Shown: positions 6,935 to 15,753, numbered from the stretch's first letter. The stretch is 64,000 nt of DNA from Gammaproteobacteria bacterium UBA2675 (GCA_002354805.1 DEMH01000009.1:1054001-1118000), one strand, 5' to 3'. A program made the numbers and translations. The notes: generated by a model not told the origin, from the letters alone.

Positions 6935-8507
6935 ACTCAGTGCCTGCACCTGGTCCCAGTGGCAGCCCCAGCCAGATCCAGATCACGGCCAATATCAGAC
7001 CGGTGATCATCATCCAGATACTGTAGGGGATCATGGTCGCTGCCAGCGAACCGAGGCCAAACTCCTTGTTCCAGCGTTGACAGAAAGCCAGAATCAGTGG
7101 GAAGTAGGGCATCAGCGGTGTGATGATATTGGTGGCGCCATCACCCACGCGGTAAGCAGCTGTGGCCATCTCTGGGCTGATGCCCAGCAGCATTAGCATG
7201 GGTACCAGAACCGGTGCCAGCAAAGCCCATTTGGAGCTTGCGGAGCCAATGAACAGGTTGATCATGCCGGTCAACAGGACAATGAAGCTGACCAGCAACG
7301 GCATTGGCATGTTTACTGACTGGATGAGACCAGCGCCATTGATGGCAAAAATCAAACCCAGATTCGACCAGTTGAACATGGCAACAAAGTGCGCTGCTGC
7401 GAATGCCAGTACCAGATAGTAGGACAGGTCAGCCATGGCCTCGGACATCATGGTGACAACATCACGATGGCTTTTGACCGTGCCGGTGGCACTGCCGTAG
7501 GCCCAGCCGCAGGCGAGGAAAAGTATGAAAAAGCCGGCAACCAGTGACTGATAAAATGGCTGCAGGCGCGCGGGGCCGCCGTCTTCGTTGATCAATGGGG
7601 TGCCCGGGGCGAAGCACAGCAGCAGCCAGACTCCGATCACGGCGAGTGCAGCCAGGCCGGCGCGACGCATGCCACGGCTCTCGGCTTCTGTAGCAGGCTC
7701 CTCGGCATTCTTGATGGTGCCGGCGGTGCTGCTGACCGCGTTGCCCTTGAGTGTTCCCAGCCGGGGCTCGATGATTTTGTCGGTGATATACCAGATGACA
7801 GGCAGATAAATCAGCGTCATCGCAGCGATGAAATACCAGTTGCCGGCGATGTTCATTACCCAGCTCTGATCCAGGGTCTGCACAGCAGCTTCGGTAATAC
7901 CAAACAGTAGTGCGTCCAGCTGCCCGGGCATCAGGTTGGCTGAGAAACCACCCGACACGCCAGCAAAACCGGCGGCAATGCCTGCGATCGGGTGTCTGCC
8001 CGCAGCGGCGAACACCACGCCCGCCAAAGGAATCAAGACCACGTAAGCAGCGTCGGCTGCGAGGTTGCCGATCATTGCCAGCAGAGCCACGACAGGCGTC
8101 AACAGAGCCGCTGGAGCCATCTTGACCGCACTGCTCATGACCGTGCCAAACAGTCCGCTGCGCTCAGCAACACCGGCACCCAACATCACAACCAGGACGT
8201 ATCCGAGCGGGTGAAAGTGCGTAAACGTTGTTGGCATTTCAACCAGCAACCGCTGGATGTTCTCGGGTGACAGCAGACTGGCAGCACTGATGATCAATGG
8301 GCTGCCGTCGGCCTGCACCTGCGTCGGGTGCACTGCAGAGACGCCCATCATGGCAGCAATCACGCTGATTACCATGATCGCCAGTATCAGCCACAGGAAG
8401 ATGAATGCAGGGTCGGGCAGTCGGTTGCCGGTGTGTTCTATCCAACCCAGGATGCCGGGTTGCCGTGTCTGCTCGGGAGGTGTCTGATCGGACGGAGTTT
8501 GGGCCAT
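6924..8507 (-). CDS. abgT: AbgT family transporter (p-aminobenzoyl-glutamate type)
   Basis: Inner-membrane transporter of 527 residues, the usual length for AbgT/MtrF proteins. The N-terminal motif GWIEHTGNRLPDPAFIFLWL, the duplicated core with hydrophobic helices and re-entrant loops, and the C-terminal stretch GDGATNIITPLMPYFPLIL are characteristic. Known members import p-aminobenzoyl-glutamate or export sulfonamides by proton coupling; which applies here cannot be told. AGGA lies nine bases before the ATG at 8507. It begins a two-gene unit with the overlapping secreted protein. An upstream minus-strand terminator (8638-8677) separates it from transcripts arriving from the right. Confidence 0.92.
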   Translation of the reverse strand: MAQTPSDQTPPEQTRQPGILGWIEHTGNRLPDPAFIFLWLILAIMVISVIAAMMGVSAVHPTQVQADGSPLIISAASLLSPENIQRLLVEMPTTFTHFHPLGYVLVVMLGAGVAERSGLFGTVMSSAVKMAPAALLTPVVALLAMIGNLAADAAYVVLIPLAGVVFAAAGRHPIAGIAAGFAGVSGGFSANLMPGQLDALLFGITEAAVQTLDQSWVMNIAGNWYFIAAMTLIYLPVIWYITDKIIEPRLGTLKGNAVSSTAGTIKNAEEPATEAESRGMRRAGLAALAVIGVWLLLCFAPGTPLINEDGGPARLQPFYQSLVAGFFILFLACGWAYGSATGTVKSHRDVVTMMSEAMADLSYYLVLAFAAAHFVAMFNWSNLGLIFAINGAGLIQSVNMPMPLLVSFIVLLTGMINLFIGSASSKWALLAPVLVPMLMLLGISPEMATAAYRVGDGATNIITPLMPYFPLILAFCQRWNKEFGLGSLAATMIPYSIWMMITGLILAVIWIWLGLPLGPGAGTEYAL

Positions 8508-8637
8508 GCTGAATTCCTGTGCCAGTAGGTCAGAGCCTGTGAGTTTATTGTTCTAGCAGTGTGTGCTTGTCATACGCCTGTATTGAGCTTGTTTCGCTGT
8601 CGCACGTATCTGGCAAGAATAGTGCAGCTTGGCACGT

Positions 8638-8677
8638 AAAAAAAGAGGACGACGGGAATTGGCTGCCCGTCGCCCTC
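8638..8677 (-). terminator. Intrinsic terminator on the minus strand
   Basis: GAGGACGACGGG (8645-8656) pairs with CCCGTCGCCCTC (8666-8677) with one mismatch. On the minus strand the hairpin is followed at once by seven T (A-run 8638-8644), a textbook intrinsic terminator. No minus-strand gene ends just before it; the nearest is the membrane protein at 9063-9383, whose transcript would have to cross the XRE gene. It also insulates abgT. Confidence 0.75.
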
Positions 8678-8724
8678 TCGTTCTCCACCGGTTGCTTCCT
8701 GCTGGTAGAAAATTGCTGGCTCTG

Positions 8725-8739
8725 AACCGCATGTGGTTC
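8725..8739. promoter_or_regulatory. Operator copy 1 before XRE gene
   Basis: AACCGCATGTGGTTC, a near-palindrome extended by one base to GAACC-N6-GGTTC. An almost identical site begins exactly 30 bp downstream, that is on the same helix face. Probably bound by the XRE protein encoded next. Confidence 0.6.
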
Positions 8740-8754
8740 GTTACTAGCAGTATA

Positions 8755-8769
8755 AACCACATATGGTTC
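8755..8769. promoter_or_regulatory. Operator copy 2 overlapping the XRE start codon
   Basis: AACCACATATGGTTC; its central part AACCA-N4-TGGTT is a perfect palindrome and it contains the ATG at 8763. A TATAAA box (8751-8756) overlaps its left edge, so binding would block transcription. With that box, RNA would begin at or next to the ATG, and no ribosome site precedes it, suggesting a leaderless message. Confidence 0.6.
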
Positions 8770-9116
8770 ATTTGCGTTACAGACTGGCGAATTACGTGCG
8801 CAGTCGCCGGGGCGAGGCGACCCAGCGGGCATTTGCCCGCAAACTGGGTGTGGCGCAGTCAACCATCATGCGCATCGAGAATGAAGACCAGAACGTCACA
8901 CTTCAGACACTGGAACAGCTGTGTCGTGCGTTTCGGGTAGATGTTGCGGATCTGTTCCCAACTGACATGCCTGTCAGGCATTACAGTGCTGCCAAAAATG
9001 AGCCTGCCAGTCAGCCTGGGCAGCCAGCGATGATACACGAGCAACCGGCACGAACTCTGCGTTCAGATAAAGCTCAGAGTCGCCAGGGCGTTGGTGAGAT
9101 TAAGAAGAAGAAATAA
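8763..9116 (+). CDS. XRE family helix-turn-helix regulator
   Basis: Small DNA-binding protein of 117 residues. Residues about 8-65 form a Cro/CI-type helix-turn-helix: RLANYVRSRRG, then QRAFARKLGVAQSTIMRIENEDQ and LEQLCRAFRVDVADLF. The C-terminal 50 residues are polar and low in complexity, ending in KIKKK-like basic residues. The start ATG lies inside a palindromic operator, and no ribosome site is visible, so the gene appears autoregulated and possibly leaderless. Its last 54 bp overlap the convergent membrane protein gene. Targets beyond its own promoter are unknown. Confidence 0.82.
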   Translation: MVHLRYRLANYVRSRRGEATQRAFARKLGVAQSTIMRIENEDQNVTLQTLEQLCRAFRVDVADLFPTDMPVRHYSAAKNEPASQPGQPAMIHEQPARTLRSDKAQSRQGVGEIKKKK

Positions 9117-9383
9117 TACGGAAATGCGACTGATGGCCTTGCCCGGGTCCGAGCCCTGATAGGCGCGGCGGATGCCAAACAGCAGCACAAACGACCACGC
9201 GACTACCCCTCCCAGCAACATCAAATAGACCTGCCAGTTACGATCTGCGACAGCAAAACTGCCGGTGACAAAAAAAATCACTGCCATAATCCAGTACAAT
9301 GTCCAGTACTTTAAGGCCAGAGATACATGGCCACTTCGCAGGCGCTGCCAAAAAGAAGTTTGCGGTGCGTTGTGCTCGGTCAT
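9063..9383 (-). CDS. Small membrane protein of unknown function
   Basis: A 106-residue protein with about three or four hydrophobic helices: WTLYWIMAVIFFVTGSFAV, VYLMLLGGVVAWSFVLLFGI, and a C-terminal ISVLFLLLNLTNALATLSFI. A polar N-terminus of about 20 residues precedes them. I do not recognise the family. The gene is convergent with the XRE gene and overlaps it by 54 bp, and it is divergent from yfbR across 92 bp. The ribosome site is weak (GGGCTAT region). The membrane pattern supports a real gene; no function is proposed. Confidence 0.65.
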   Translation of the reverse strand: MTEHNAPQTSFWQRLRSGHVSLALKYWTLYWIMAVIFFVTGSFAVADRNWQVYLMLLGGVVAWSFVLLFGIRRAYQGSDPGKAISRISVLFLLLNLTNALATLSFI

Positions 9384-9475
9384 AGGATAGCCCGTCGGTC
9401 AGATGACGCATTCTAGCATGGTCGGCGAAGTACGCAGCCCCACATGGGTGAATGATCAGGAAAACAGGTTAAATC

Positions 9476-10072
9476 ATGGTACAAGCACTCAGAAGTCACT
9501 TTTACGCCTACATCAGCAAATTGCGCTGGTTACAACGCTGGGGCATGAAGCGCAATGTCATCGCCGAGAACGTCATGGAGCACAGCTGGGAGGTTGCGAC
9601 CATTGCGCATGTGCTGGCACTGGCCAAGAACCGGTTCTTTGGTGGCACGGTCGACGTCAACGCGGTGGTCGTTGCTGCGCTGTACCACGATTGCAGTGAA
9701 GTCATCACTGGTGACATGCCGTCGCCGATCAAATATCACTCGCCAGAAATCACCCGGGCCTATAAGGCTATCGAGCATCAGGCCGACCATGAGCTGCTGA
9801 ACCTGTTGCCTGCCGATCTGCAGGCAGACTTCCGCAAGGTGCTGGTTGAGGCAGAAATACCGCCTGACTATCACGCCATCATCAAGTCAGCTGACACGAT
9901 CTGTGCCTATCTCAAATGCAAAGCCGAGGTGCAGGCGGGTAACCCGGAGTTTCGACAGGCAGAAAAGGATGTCCGGGCGCGCCTTGACCGGATTGACGCG
10001 CCAGAAGTGAAGTATTTTCTGGATACCTTTGCTCCCAGCTACGGTTTGACCCTGGATGAATTGTTGAAATGA
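9476..10072 (+). CDS. yfbR: 5'-deoxynucleotidase YfbR
   Basis: Cytoplasmic HD-domain phosphatase that dephosphorylates deoxyribonucleoside 5'-monophosphates. At 198 residues it matches E. coli YfbR (199) closely in length and motif order: MEHSWEVATIAHVLAL supplies the first metal His, LYHDCSEVITGDMPSPIKY the HD pair, and IIKSADTICAYLKCKAE the distal Asp. The ATG at 9476 follows a short AGG site. The MFS gene starts 22 bp after its stop and ppc overlaps that gene, so the three may be co-transcribed. Confidence 0.93.
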   Translation: MVQALRSHFYAYISKLRWLQRWGMKRNVIAENVMEHSWEVATIAHVLALAKNRFFGGTVDVNAVVVAALYHDCSEVITGDMPSPIKYHSPEITRAYKAIEHQADHELLNLLPADLQADFRKVLVEAEIPPDYHAIIKSADTICAYLKCKAEVQAGNPEFRQAEKDVRARLDRIDAPEVKYFLDTFAPSYGLTLDELLK

Positions 10073-10094
10073 GTCATCGACTGGCGAGCACGAC

Positions 10095-11378
10095 ATGATG
10101 TCTTATCTTGGCTTCATCCGGCGCAATTGGCCGTTGCTGGCTTTCGGATTTACGGCCGTATTCTGGGGTAACTTTGGCCAGTCGTTTTTTGTGGCCTGGT
10201 TTGGCGCGGAAATACAGCGCGACCTGGGACTTAGTGCGGGCGCGTATGGCAGTGCTTACTCACTGGCAACGCTGGGTGCGGCTATTGTTGTAGTGTGGGC
10301 TGGCGGTCTGATTGATCGTATGCCACTGCGCCGCTTCTGTCTGTTTATCAGCCTGGGGCTGTGCATTGCGATGCTGGGTCTGTCGCTGTCACAGAACCTG
10401 TTGATGCTGCTGCTCAGCTTTTTTCTGCTGCGTCTGTTTGGCCAGTCTTTGCTGCCGCATACCGGCATGACAACCATGTCGCGCTATTTCAGCGATGGGC
10501 GCGGCAAGGCCATCAGCCTGGCCATGTCGGCGGTTCCGCTTGGTGAAATCGTGCTTCCCATTATGGCGGTGGCACTGATTGCCGCGCTTGGCTGGCAGGG
10601 CACTTTTCAGCTGCTCGCACTCGGTGTTGCATTCGTTCTGATTCCGACAATGCTGCTACTGCTTAAGATTACCGGCCTGAGTGCAGGAGATACGCGACGC
10701 GTCTCAGGAGCAGCGGCACCGGTCAGCAGTGAGCTTGGCTCTCCTGAAGATGCAGGACGCCGTGAGCTACTGACCGACTATCGCTATTGGCTGGCGTTGC
10801 CTGGCATCATGGTCAATCCCTTCATAATCACAGGTGTTTTTATTCACCAGAACTTTCTGGTCGACAGCAAGGGATGGAGTGTCAGCTGGCTGGCCAGCTG
10901 CTTTATCGTCTATGGCGTTGTACACTGGCTGAGCTCGATGGTGATGGGTGTGCTGGTGGATCGGCTGAAAAGTGCGTGGTTGCTGCCGACCATTGTCGCG
11001 CCTACGCTTTGCAGCATACTGGTCGCGGCCTATATGCCGGGTGACATTGCAGCGCTGGTGATGCTGTCACTGCTGGGTATTTCAGCTGGCAGTGGATCGC
11101 CGATCACCGGGTGGTTGTGGCCAAAGGTATACGGCACAGCGCGACTTGGTGCGATCCGGTCCATGAATATGGCGCTGATGGTGTTCAGCACGTCGGTATC
11201 ACCTATCCTGTACGGATATTTTATCGACAATGGTGCAACGGCGGAGTCACTGTTCGGGACCAGCGCCCTGGTGATCACTGTTGCACTGATACTGTTACTA
11301 TTCTCGTATCCCATGAATACGTCACCGCGCCAGAGAATCAATCGGAACAAGACTTCAGACAAGGAAATTGACCTGTGA
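10095..11378 (+). CDS. MFS transporter
   Basis: Inner-membrane major facilitator of 427 residues with about twelve hydrophobic helices. It opens with YLGFIRRNWPLLAFGFTAVF and carries the MFS loop 2-3 motif as GGLIDRMPLRRF. A polar central loop (about residues 195-230) separates the halves. The start is the first of two tandem ATGs at 10095. Its end overlaps ppc by four bases (ATGA), strong evidence of translational coupling with PEP carboxylase. That context hints at an organic acid or another carbon compound as substrate, but nothing in the sequence fixes it. Confidence 0.85.
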   Translation: MMSYLGFIRRNWPLLAFGFTAVFWGNFGQSFFVAWFGAEIQRDLGLSAGAYGSAYSLATLGAAIVVVWAGGLIDRMPLRRFCLFISLGLCIAMLGLSLSQNLLMLLLSFFLLRLFGQSLLPHTGMTTMSRYFSDGRGKAISLAMSAVPLGEIVLPIMAVALIAALGWQGTFQLLALGVAFVLIPTMLLLLKITGLSAGDTRRVSGAAAPVSSELGSPEDAGRRELLTDYRYWLALPGIMVNPFIITGVFIHQNFLVDSKGWSVSWLASCFIVYGVVHWLSSMVMGVLVDRLKSAWLLPTIVAPTLCSILVAAYMPGDIAALVMLSLLGISAGSGSPITGWLWPKVYGTARLGAIRSMNMALMVFSTSVSPILYGYFIDNGATAESLFGTSALVITVALILLLFSYPMNTSPRQRINRNKTSDKEIDL

Positions 11379-13948
11379 TGAGTAATGATCCCGCCCGGTT
11401 GTTCGAAGAATTGGTAGGCCTTAACTACCAGCTCTACAGCAGCCTGTTTCTGAAATTACCACTCGACGCCATTGAACAGACGGGAACTTTGTTGCCGTTG
11501 CTGTCAGAAGCCTGTGCAGACGGGCTGTCAGAAGGCCGGACCCCGGTTGAAATTATTGAGAAGTTCTTTGAACAGCATCGCGATCATTTCTCCGAGCGGG
11601 AACAGGTACAGTTTCTGTTCAAGATCATTCAGTACGTCGAGCGCCAGGTCGTATTGATTGATGCTCTGGAGGATGCGTCCTATACAAAGATTCACCAGAT
11701 CGACAACAAAAACGCACTGACTCGTCTCGCTGAGCGGGCGGAAGATGAGGGTCGCGCGGACAGGCTTGCGGCGCTGCTGCGCAATTTTGGTGTGCGCGTG
11801 GTGCTGACGGCACACCCGACACAGTTCTATCCGGGACAGGTGCTGGCTATCATCTCCGATCTCAATCAGGCCATTTCGCAGGCACGCACCGGAGAGGTGC
11901 GAGATCTGCTGCAACAACTGGGTAATACACCTTTCTTCCAGAAAGAAAAACCCTCGCCGTACGACGAGGCTGTGCTGCTGACCTGGTATCTGGGCAATAT
12001 TTTCTATTCAAGCATCGGTGAGCTCGTCGATCCGCTTGCACAGCGCTTTCCCGATGCCATCAATACCAACGCCGAGCTGATCAGTATTGGTTTCTGGCCG
12101 GGTGGCGACCGCGACGGCAACCCTTTTGTTACTACGGATACAACCTTGCGTGTGGCCGCGCGGCTGCGTCAGGCCATCATGCAGTGCTATCACCAGGACC
12201 TGCGGGCAATGAAGCGTCGCCTGAGTTTCCGTGATGTATACGAGCCGCTGGATAAACTGGAGAAACATATTCGTGAGGAGCTGGCGGGCAGTCTCGAACA
12301 CGAAAACATTCTGTTGCGCGATATCTACAGAACACTGGATGAGGTTGAAGCCCGTGTCGTTGAAAAACACCAGGGCATGTACGTTGAGATGATCCAGTCT
12401 TTCCGTCGCAAGCTGACGCTGTTCGGCTTCCATTTTGCCAGCCTTGATATCCGCCAGGACAGCCGCGTTATTGCCCGCACGCTGACAGAGATTGCAGAGA
12501 AACAACCAGGGCTGTTGCCGGAAGATTTCGATGATCTGAGTGAAGACGCACAAGTGGCCGCGTTGTTTAAGTGTCATGGTGATGTCGATCCCAGCCAGTT
12601 TGACGACCCGGTGATACGGGACACCATTGAGTCATTTGAGGTGATTCGTCATATCCAGCTCAGCAACGGTGAGCGCGGTGCTCATCGATATATCATCAGT
12701 AATTGCCGGGGGCCCGTCGATGTGGCGCGCGTACTGGCGCTGTTCCGTCTGTGTGGATGGGGCGATCAACCCATCACGGTAGATATCGTGCCCCTGTTTG
12801 AAACGGTCAATGATCTTCAGCATGGTGGCGCCTCCATGCAAAGTCTCTATCGGACTGAAGCCTATAAGGCACACCTGGGACAGCGGCGTCAGCGTCAGAC
12901 GGTAATGCTTGGCTTCTCCGACGGTACCAAGGACGGTGGTTACCTGATGGCCAACTGGGCGATCTATTCGGCGAAAGAAGACATCACCGCGGTGTCGCGG
13001 GAGCAGGGCGTGGAAGTCATATTCTTCGACGGGCGCGGTGGTCCGCCCGCCAGAGGTGGTGGTGACGCCTATCTTTTCTACGCCGCGCATGGCCGGACCA
13101 TAGAAAGCAATCAGATTCAGATGACTGTGCAGGGGCAGACCATCAGCTCCTATTATGGTATCAAGGCTGCAGCCAAACACAATCTGAGTCAGCTGCTGAC
13201 TGCGGGTCTGGAGAATAACCTGATAGAGCGTCCGGACCGTGAACTGGATGATCTGCAACGCAATCTGATTCGCGATCTGGCCGAGCGCAGTTATGCCAAG
13301 TACGAAGCATTCAAGCAGCATGAGCTGTTCATGCCTTATCTCGAAGAGATGAGCACGCTGAAGTACTACGCCATGGCCAATATCGGCAGTCGACCCTCCA
13401 AACGGGGTGGTGGCGGTGCCATGAAATTCGAGGACCTGCGTGCCATTCCATTTGTTGGCTCGTGGAGCCAGCTCAAGCAGAACGTGCCTGGCTTTTATGG
13501 TCTTGGTTCGGCACTGAAGGCCCAGGAGGAATTGGGGCGTCTGGATGCCTGCCTGGACCTCTATCAGAAATCACGTTTTTTCCGCGCGCTGATATCCAAC
13601 AGCATGCAAAGCATGAGCAAGACCAACTTCGCACTGACCCGTTATATGGAGAGCGACAAACGTTTTGGTGCGTTCTGGCAGGATATTTACCAGGAGTTTC
13701 TGCTGAGCCGCGAGATGGTGCTGAAAGTGGCAGGTCAGCAGGAGTTGCTGCAGGACAATGCGCGCAGCCGTTTAAGTATCAAGTTGCGAGAAGAAGTGGT
13801 CCTGCCGTTGCTGACCATTCAGCAGTACGCACTTATAAGGATTCGGGAAGCGCGTGAGCAGGACGACCAGCAGCGCCTGGCAATGTACGAAAAAATGGTT
13901 GTCAGAACCCTGTTCGGTAATATCAATGCGGCTCGTAATTCGGCCTGA
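11375..13948 (+). CDS. ppc: Phosphoenolpyruvate carboxylase
   Basis: Converts PEP and bicarbonate to oxaloacetate, refilling the TCA cycle. At 857 residues it has all hallmark motifs: LTAHPTQ with catalytic His147, GGDRDGNP, GFSDGTKDGG (513-522) with the active-site Lys519, and the glycine loop FFDGRGGPPARGGG around residue 554. The later segment reads GSRPSKR and RAIPFVGSWSQLKQNVPGFYG, and the C-terminus is RNSA instead of the RNTG of E. coli. These variants, with HPTQFYPG, resemble the PEPC type I associate with Bacteroidetes more than the enterobacterial one, which suggests a divergent or transferred lineage (inference). Translation is coupled to the upstream MFS gene. Confidence 0.95.
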   Translation: MMSNDPARLFEELVGLNYQLYSSLFLKLPLDAIEQTGTLLPLLSEACADGLSEGRTPVEIIEKFFEQHRDHFSEREQVQFLFKIIQYVERQVVLIDALEDASYTKIHQIDNKNALTRLAERAEDEGRADRLAALLRNFGVRVVLTAHPTQFYPGQVLAIISDLNQAISQARTGEVRDLLQQLGNTPFFQKEKPSPYDEAVLLTWYLGNIFYSSIGELVDPLAQRFPDAINTNAELISIGFWPGGDRDGNPFVTTDTTLRVAARLRQAIMQCYHQDLRAMKRRLSFRDVYEPLDKLEKHIREELAGSLEHENILLRDIYRTLDEVEARVVEKHQGMYVEMIQSFRRKLTLFGFHFASLDIRQDSRVIARTLTEIAEKQPGLLPEDFDDLSEDAQVAALFKCHGDVDPSQFDDPVIRDTIESFEVIRHIQLSNGERGAHRYIISNCRGPVDVARVLALFRLCGWGDQPITVDIVPLFETVNDLQHGGASMQSLYRTEAYKAHLGQRRQRQTVMLGFSDGTKDGGYLMANWAIYSAKEDITAVSREQGVEVIFFDGRGGPPARGGGDAYLFYAAHGRTIESNQIQMTVQGQTISSYYGIKAAAKHNLSQLLTAGLENNLIERPDRELDDLQRNLIRDLAERSYAKYEAFKQHELFMPYLEEMSTLKYYAMANIGSRPSKRGGGGAMKFEDLRAIPFVGSWSQLKQNVPGFYGLGSALKAQEELGRLDACLDLYQKSRFFRALISNSMQSMSKTNFALTRYMESDKRFGAFWQDIYQEFLLSREMVLKVAGQQELLQDNARSRLSIKLREEVVLPLLTIQQYALIRIREAREQDDQQRLAMYEKMVVRTLFGNINAARNSA

Positions 13949-14071
13949 TTGATAGATAAATTGTGCTGGCTGGCCGGATTGAATCAGGCGCTCGCTTAAA
14001 ACAGAATGAGCGCGCCCGGTTGGTGTATCCATGCCAACAGAGCGCGCGGATCTGACTGAAAGGGGGGGCTT

Positions 14072-15046
14072 ATGGCTTACTTGGTATTGATTGCTGGTTT
14101 GGTGTTGCTGGTGCTGGGTGCGGAGGCGTTGGTGCGAGGTGCATCCCGATTGGCGGCAGGACTGGGTATCACTCCTCTGGTTATCGGACTAACCGTGGTG
14201 GCTTTTGGTACCAGCGCTCCGGAAATGGCGGTCAGCATCGGCGCTGCGCTGAGCGGTCAGGCGGATATCGCGCTGGGCAATGTGGTTGGCAGCAATACTT
14301 TCAATATTCTCGCCATCCTCGGCCTTTCTGCTCTGGTGGCACCGCTTGTCGTGGCATCTAATCTGGTAAAACTGGATGTACCCTTGATGATACTGGCTGC
14401 GATTGTGCTGCTGCTGATGGCACTAGATGGTCGGGTGTCCGGGTTTGATGGCTTGATACTGTTCTCTGGTGTTGTTGTCTATACAGCCGGATTGATCTGG
14501 CTGAGCAAAAAAGCGCCGACTGATGTGGCCATGACAGAAATCACCGGTGGTGACGTCGTTACAGCCGGTAAGTCGGCGAACACGCTTGCCAATCTGGCGT
14601 GGATTGCGGGTGGACTGATACTGCTGGTACTCGGTTCACGCTGGCTGGTCGACAGTGCCGTCCAGATTGCCCAGACATTCGGTGTCAGCGAGCTGGTTAT
14701 TGGGCTGACGATTGTGGCAGCTGGCACCTCAATGCCGGAACTCGCCACTTCGGTGGTCGCCAGTATTCGTGGTGAACGGGATATTGCGATTGGTAACGTC
14801 GTCGGTAGTAACCTCTTTAATATTCTTGCCGTACTGGGCCTTTCCAGCATGATTTCGCCTGACGGCGTTGATGTCGCCTCGTCGGCCTTGCGGCTGGACA
14901 TACCCGTGATGATCGCCGCATCGCTGGTCTGTCTGCCTATTTTCTTCTTCGCCAAACGCATCTCGCGCGGCGTTGGGGCTATGTTCCTGTTGTCCTATGT
15001 GGCCTACACCGTATACCTGATCACCACCATGGCACCAACACTGTGA
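14072..15046 (+). CDS. yrbG: Calcium/sodium antiporter YrbG family
   Basis: Inner-membrane cation exchanger of the CaCA family, 324 residues (E. coli YrbG has 325). The internal duplication is obvious: alpha repeat 1 reads GLTVVAFGTSAPEMAVSI and GNVVGSNTFNILAILGL, alpha repeat 2 GLTIVAAGTSMPELATSV and GNVVGSNLFNILAVLGL. The acidic residues of the two PE motifs are the expected ion ligands. GGGGGGG lies just before the ATG at 14072. The downstream methyltransferase overlaps its stop codon (GTGA), so the two are co-translated. Confidence 0.94.
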   Translation: MAYLVLIAGLVLLVLGAEALVRGASRLAAGLGITPLVIGLTVVAFGTSAPEMAVSIGAALSGQADIALGNVVGSNTFNILAILGLSALVAPLVVASNLVKLDVPLMILAAIVLLLMALDGRVSGFDGLILFSGVVVYTAGLIWLSKKAPTDVAMTEITGGDVVTAGKSANTLANLAWIAGGLILLVLGSRWLVDSAVQIAQTFGVSELVIGLTIVAAGTSMPELATSVVASIRGERDIAIGNVVGSNLFNILAVLGLSSMISPDGVDVASSALRLDIPVMIAASLVCLPIFFFAKRISRGVGAMFLLSYVAYTVYLITTMAPTL

Positions 15047-15642
15047 GTCAGGCAGATAAAGAAAAGTGGGATGCCCGATACCGGGACGGGGCTTACGCAA
15101 CGCGCAACTATCCATCCCCATTTCTGGTGCAGGCTCTGAAGATGATTGGCACTCCACCTTCCAATGCCAGGGCGCTGGATCTGGCCTGCGGTGCCGGCCG
15201 TAACGCCGTGCATCTGGCATCCTGCGGCTATCAGGTGAATGCCGTGGATATCTCGGAAACAGCGCTGGCACTGGGTGCGGACATGGCGAGACAGGCGGAA
15301 TTGTCAGGCATCCAGTGGCACGCGCATGATCTTGATAGGCCTCTGCCGGGCACCTTGAATGGATTCCACCTGATAAGTGTCCTGCGCTATCTGAATCTGC
15401 CGATCATTCCCTCTCTTATCGAACGGCTGATGCCAGGTGCGTTCCTTGTCGTGGAGGTTCACCTGCAGTCAGAAGAGGCGGTATCAGGGCCAGGTGGCAC
15501 GCGATTCAGGGCGGCGCCAGGTGAGCTGCGGGAAAGCGCCAGCAATCTGGAGGTGATCGAGTATTTTGAAGGGCTGGTAGATGAGCCTGATGGCAGTCGT
15601 GCCGCTGTTGCACGCCTGATCGGTCGACGCAAAGCCGACTAA
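15043..15642 (+). CDS. Class I SAM-dependent methyltransferase
   Basis: Cytoplasmic Rossmann-fold methyltransferase of 199 residues. The SAM-binding motif I is ALDLACGAGRNAVHLA (about residues 45-60), followed by the acidic end of strand 2 in VNAVDIS. The N-terminal WDARYRDG is typical of the TehB/UbiE-like group. Start is GTG at 15043, overlapping the antiporter stop. TehB-like proteins are linked to tellurite or thiopurine methylation, but no such substrate can be assigned here. Confidence 0.85.
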   Translation: MSQADKEKWDARYRDGAYATRNYPSPFLVQALKMIGTPPSNARALDLACGAGRNAVHLASCGYQVNAVDISETALALGADMARQAELSGIQWHAHDLDRPLPGTLNGFHLISVLRYLNLPIIPSLIERLMPGAFLVVEVHLQSEEAVSGPGGTRFRAAPGELRESASNLEVIEYFEGLVDEPDGSRAAVARLIGRRKAD

Positions 15643-15753
15643 GATCCGGATTGCCACAAAACTGTTTTAAAACTGCCATCGAACTGTCGCTCGATTGTTA
15701 CAGTCAGACCCTAAAGTGCCAGTTCCTACGACACTATCCAGGGTTTGACAACA

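Noticed and set aside
13988..14013. GCGCTC/GAGCGC hairpin between ppc and yrbG as a terminator
   Set aside because: Only six paired bases, a 14-base loop and no U-run; too weak to call.
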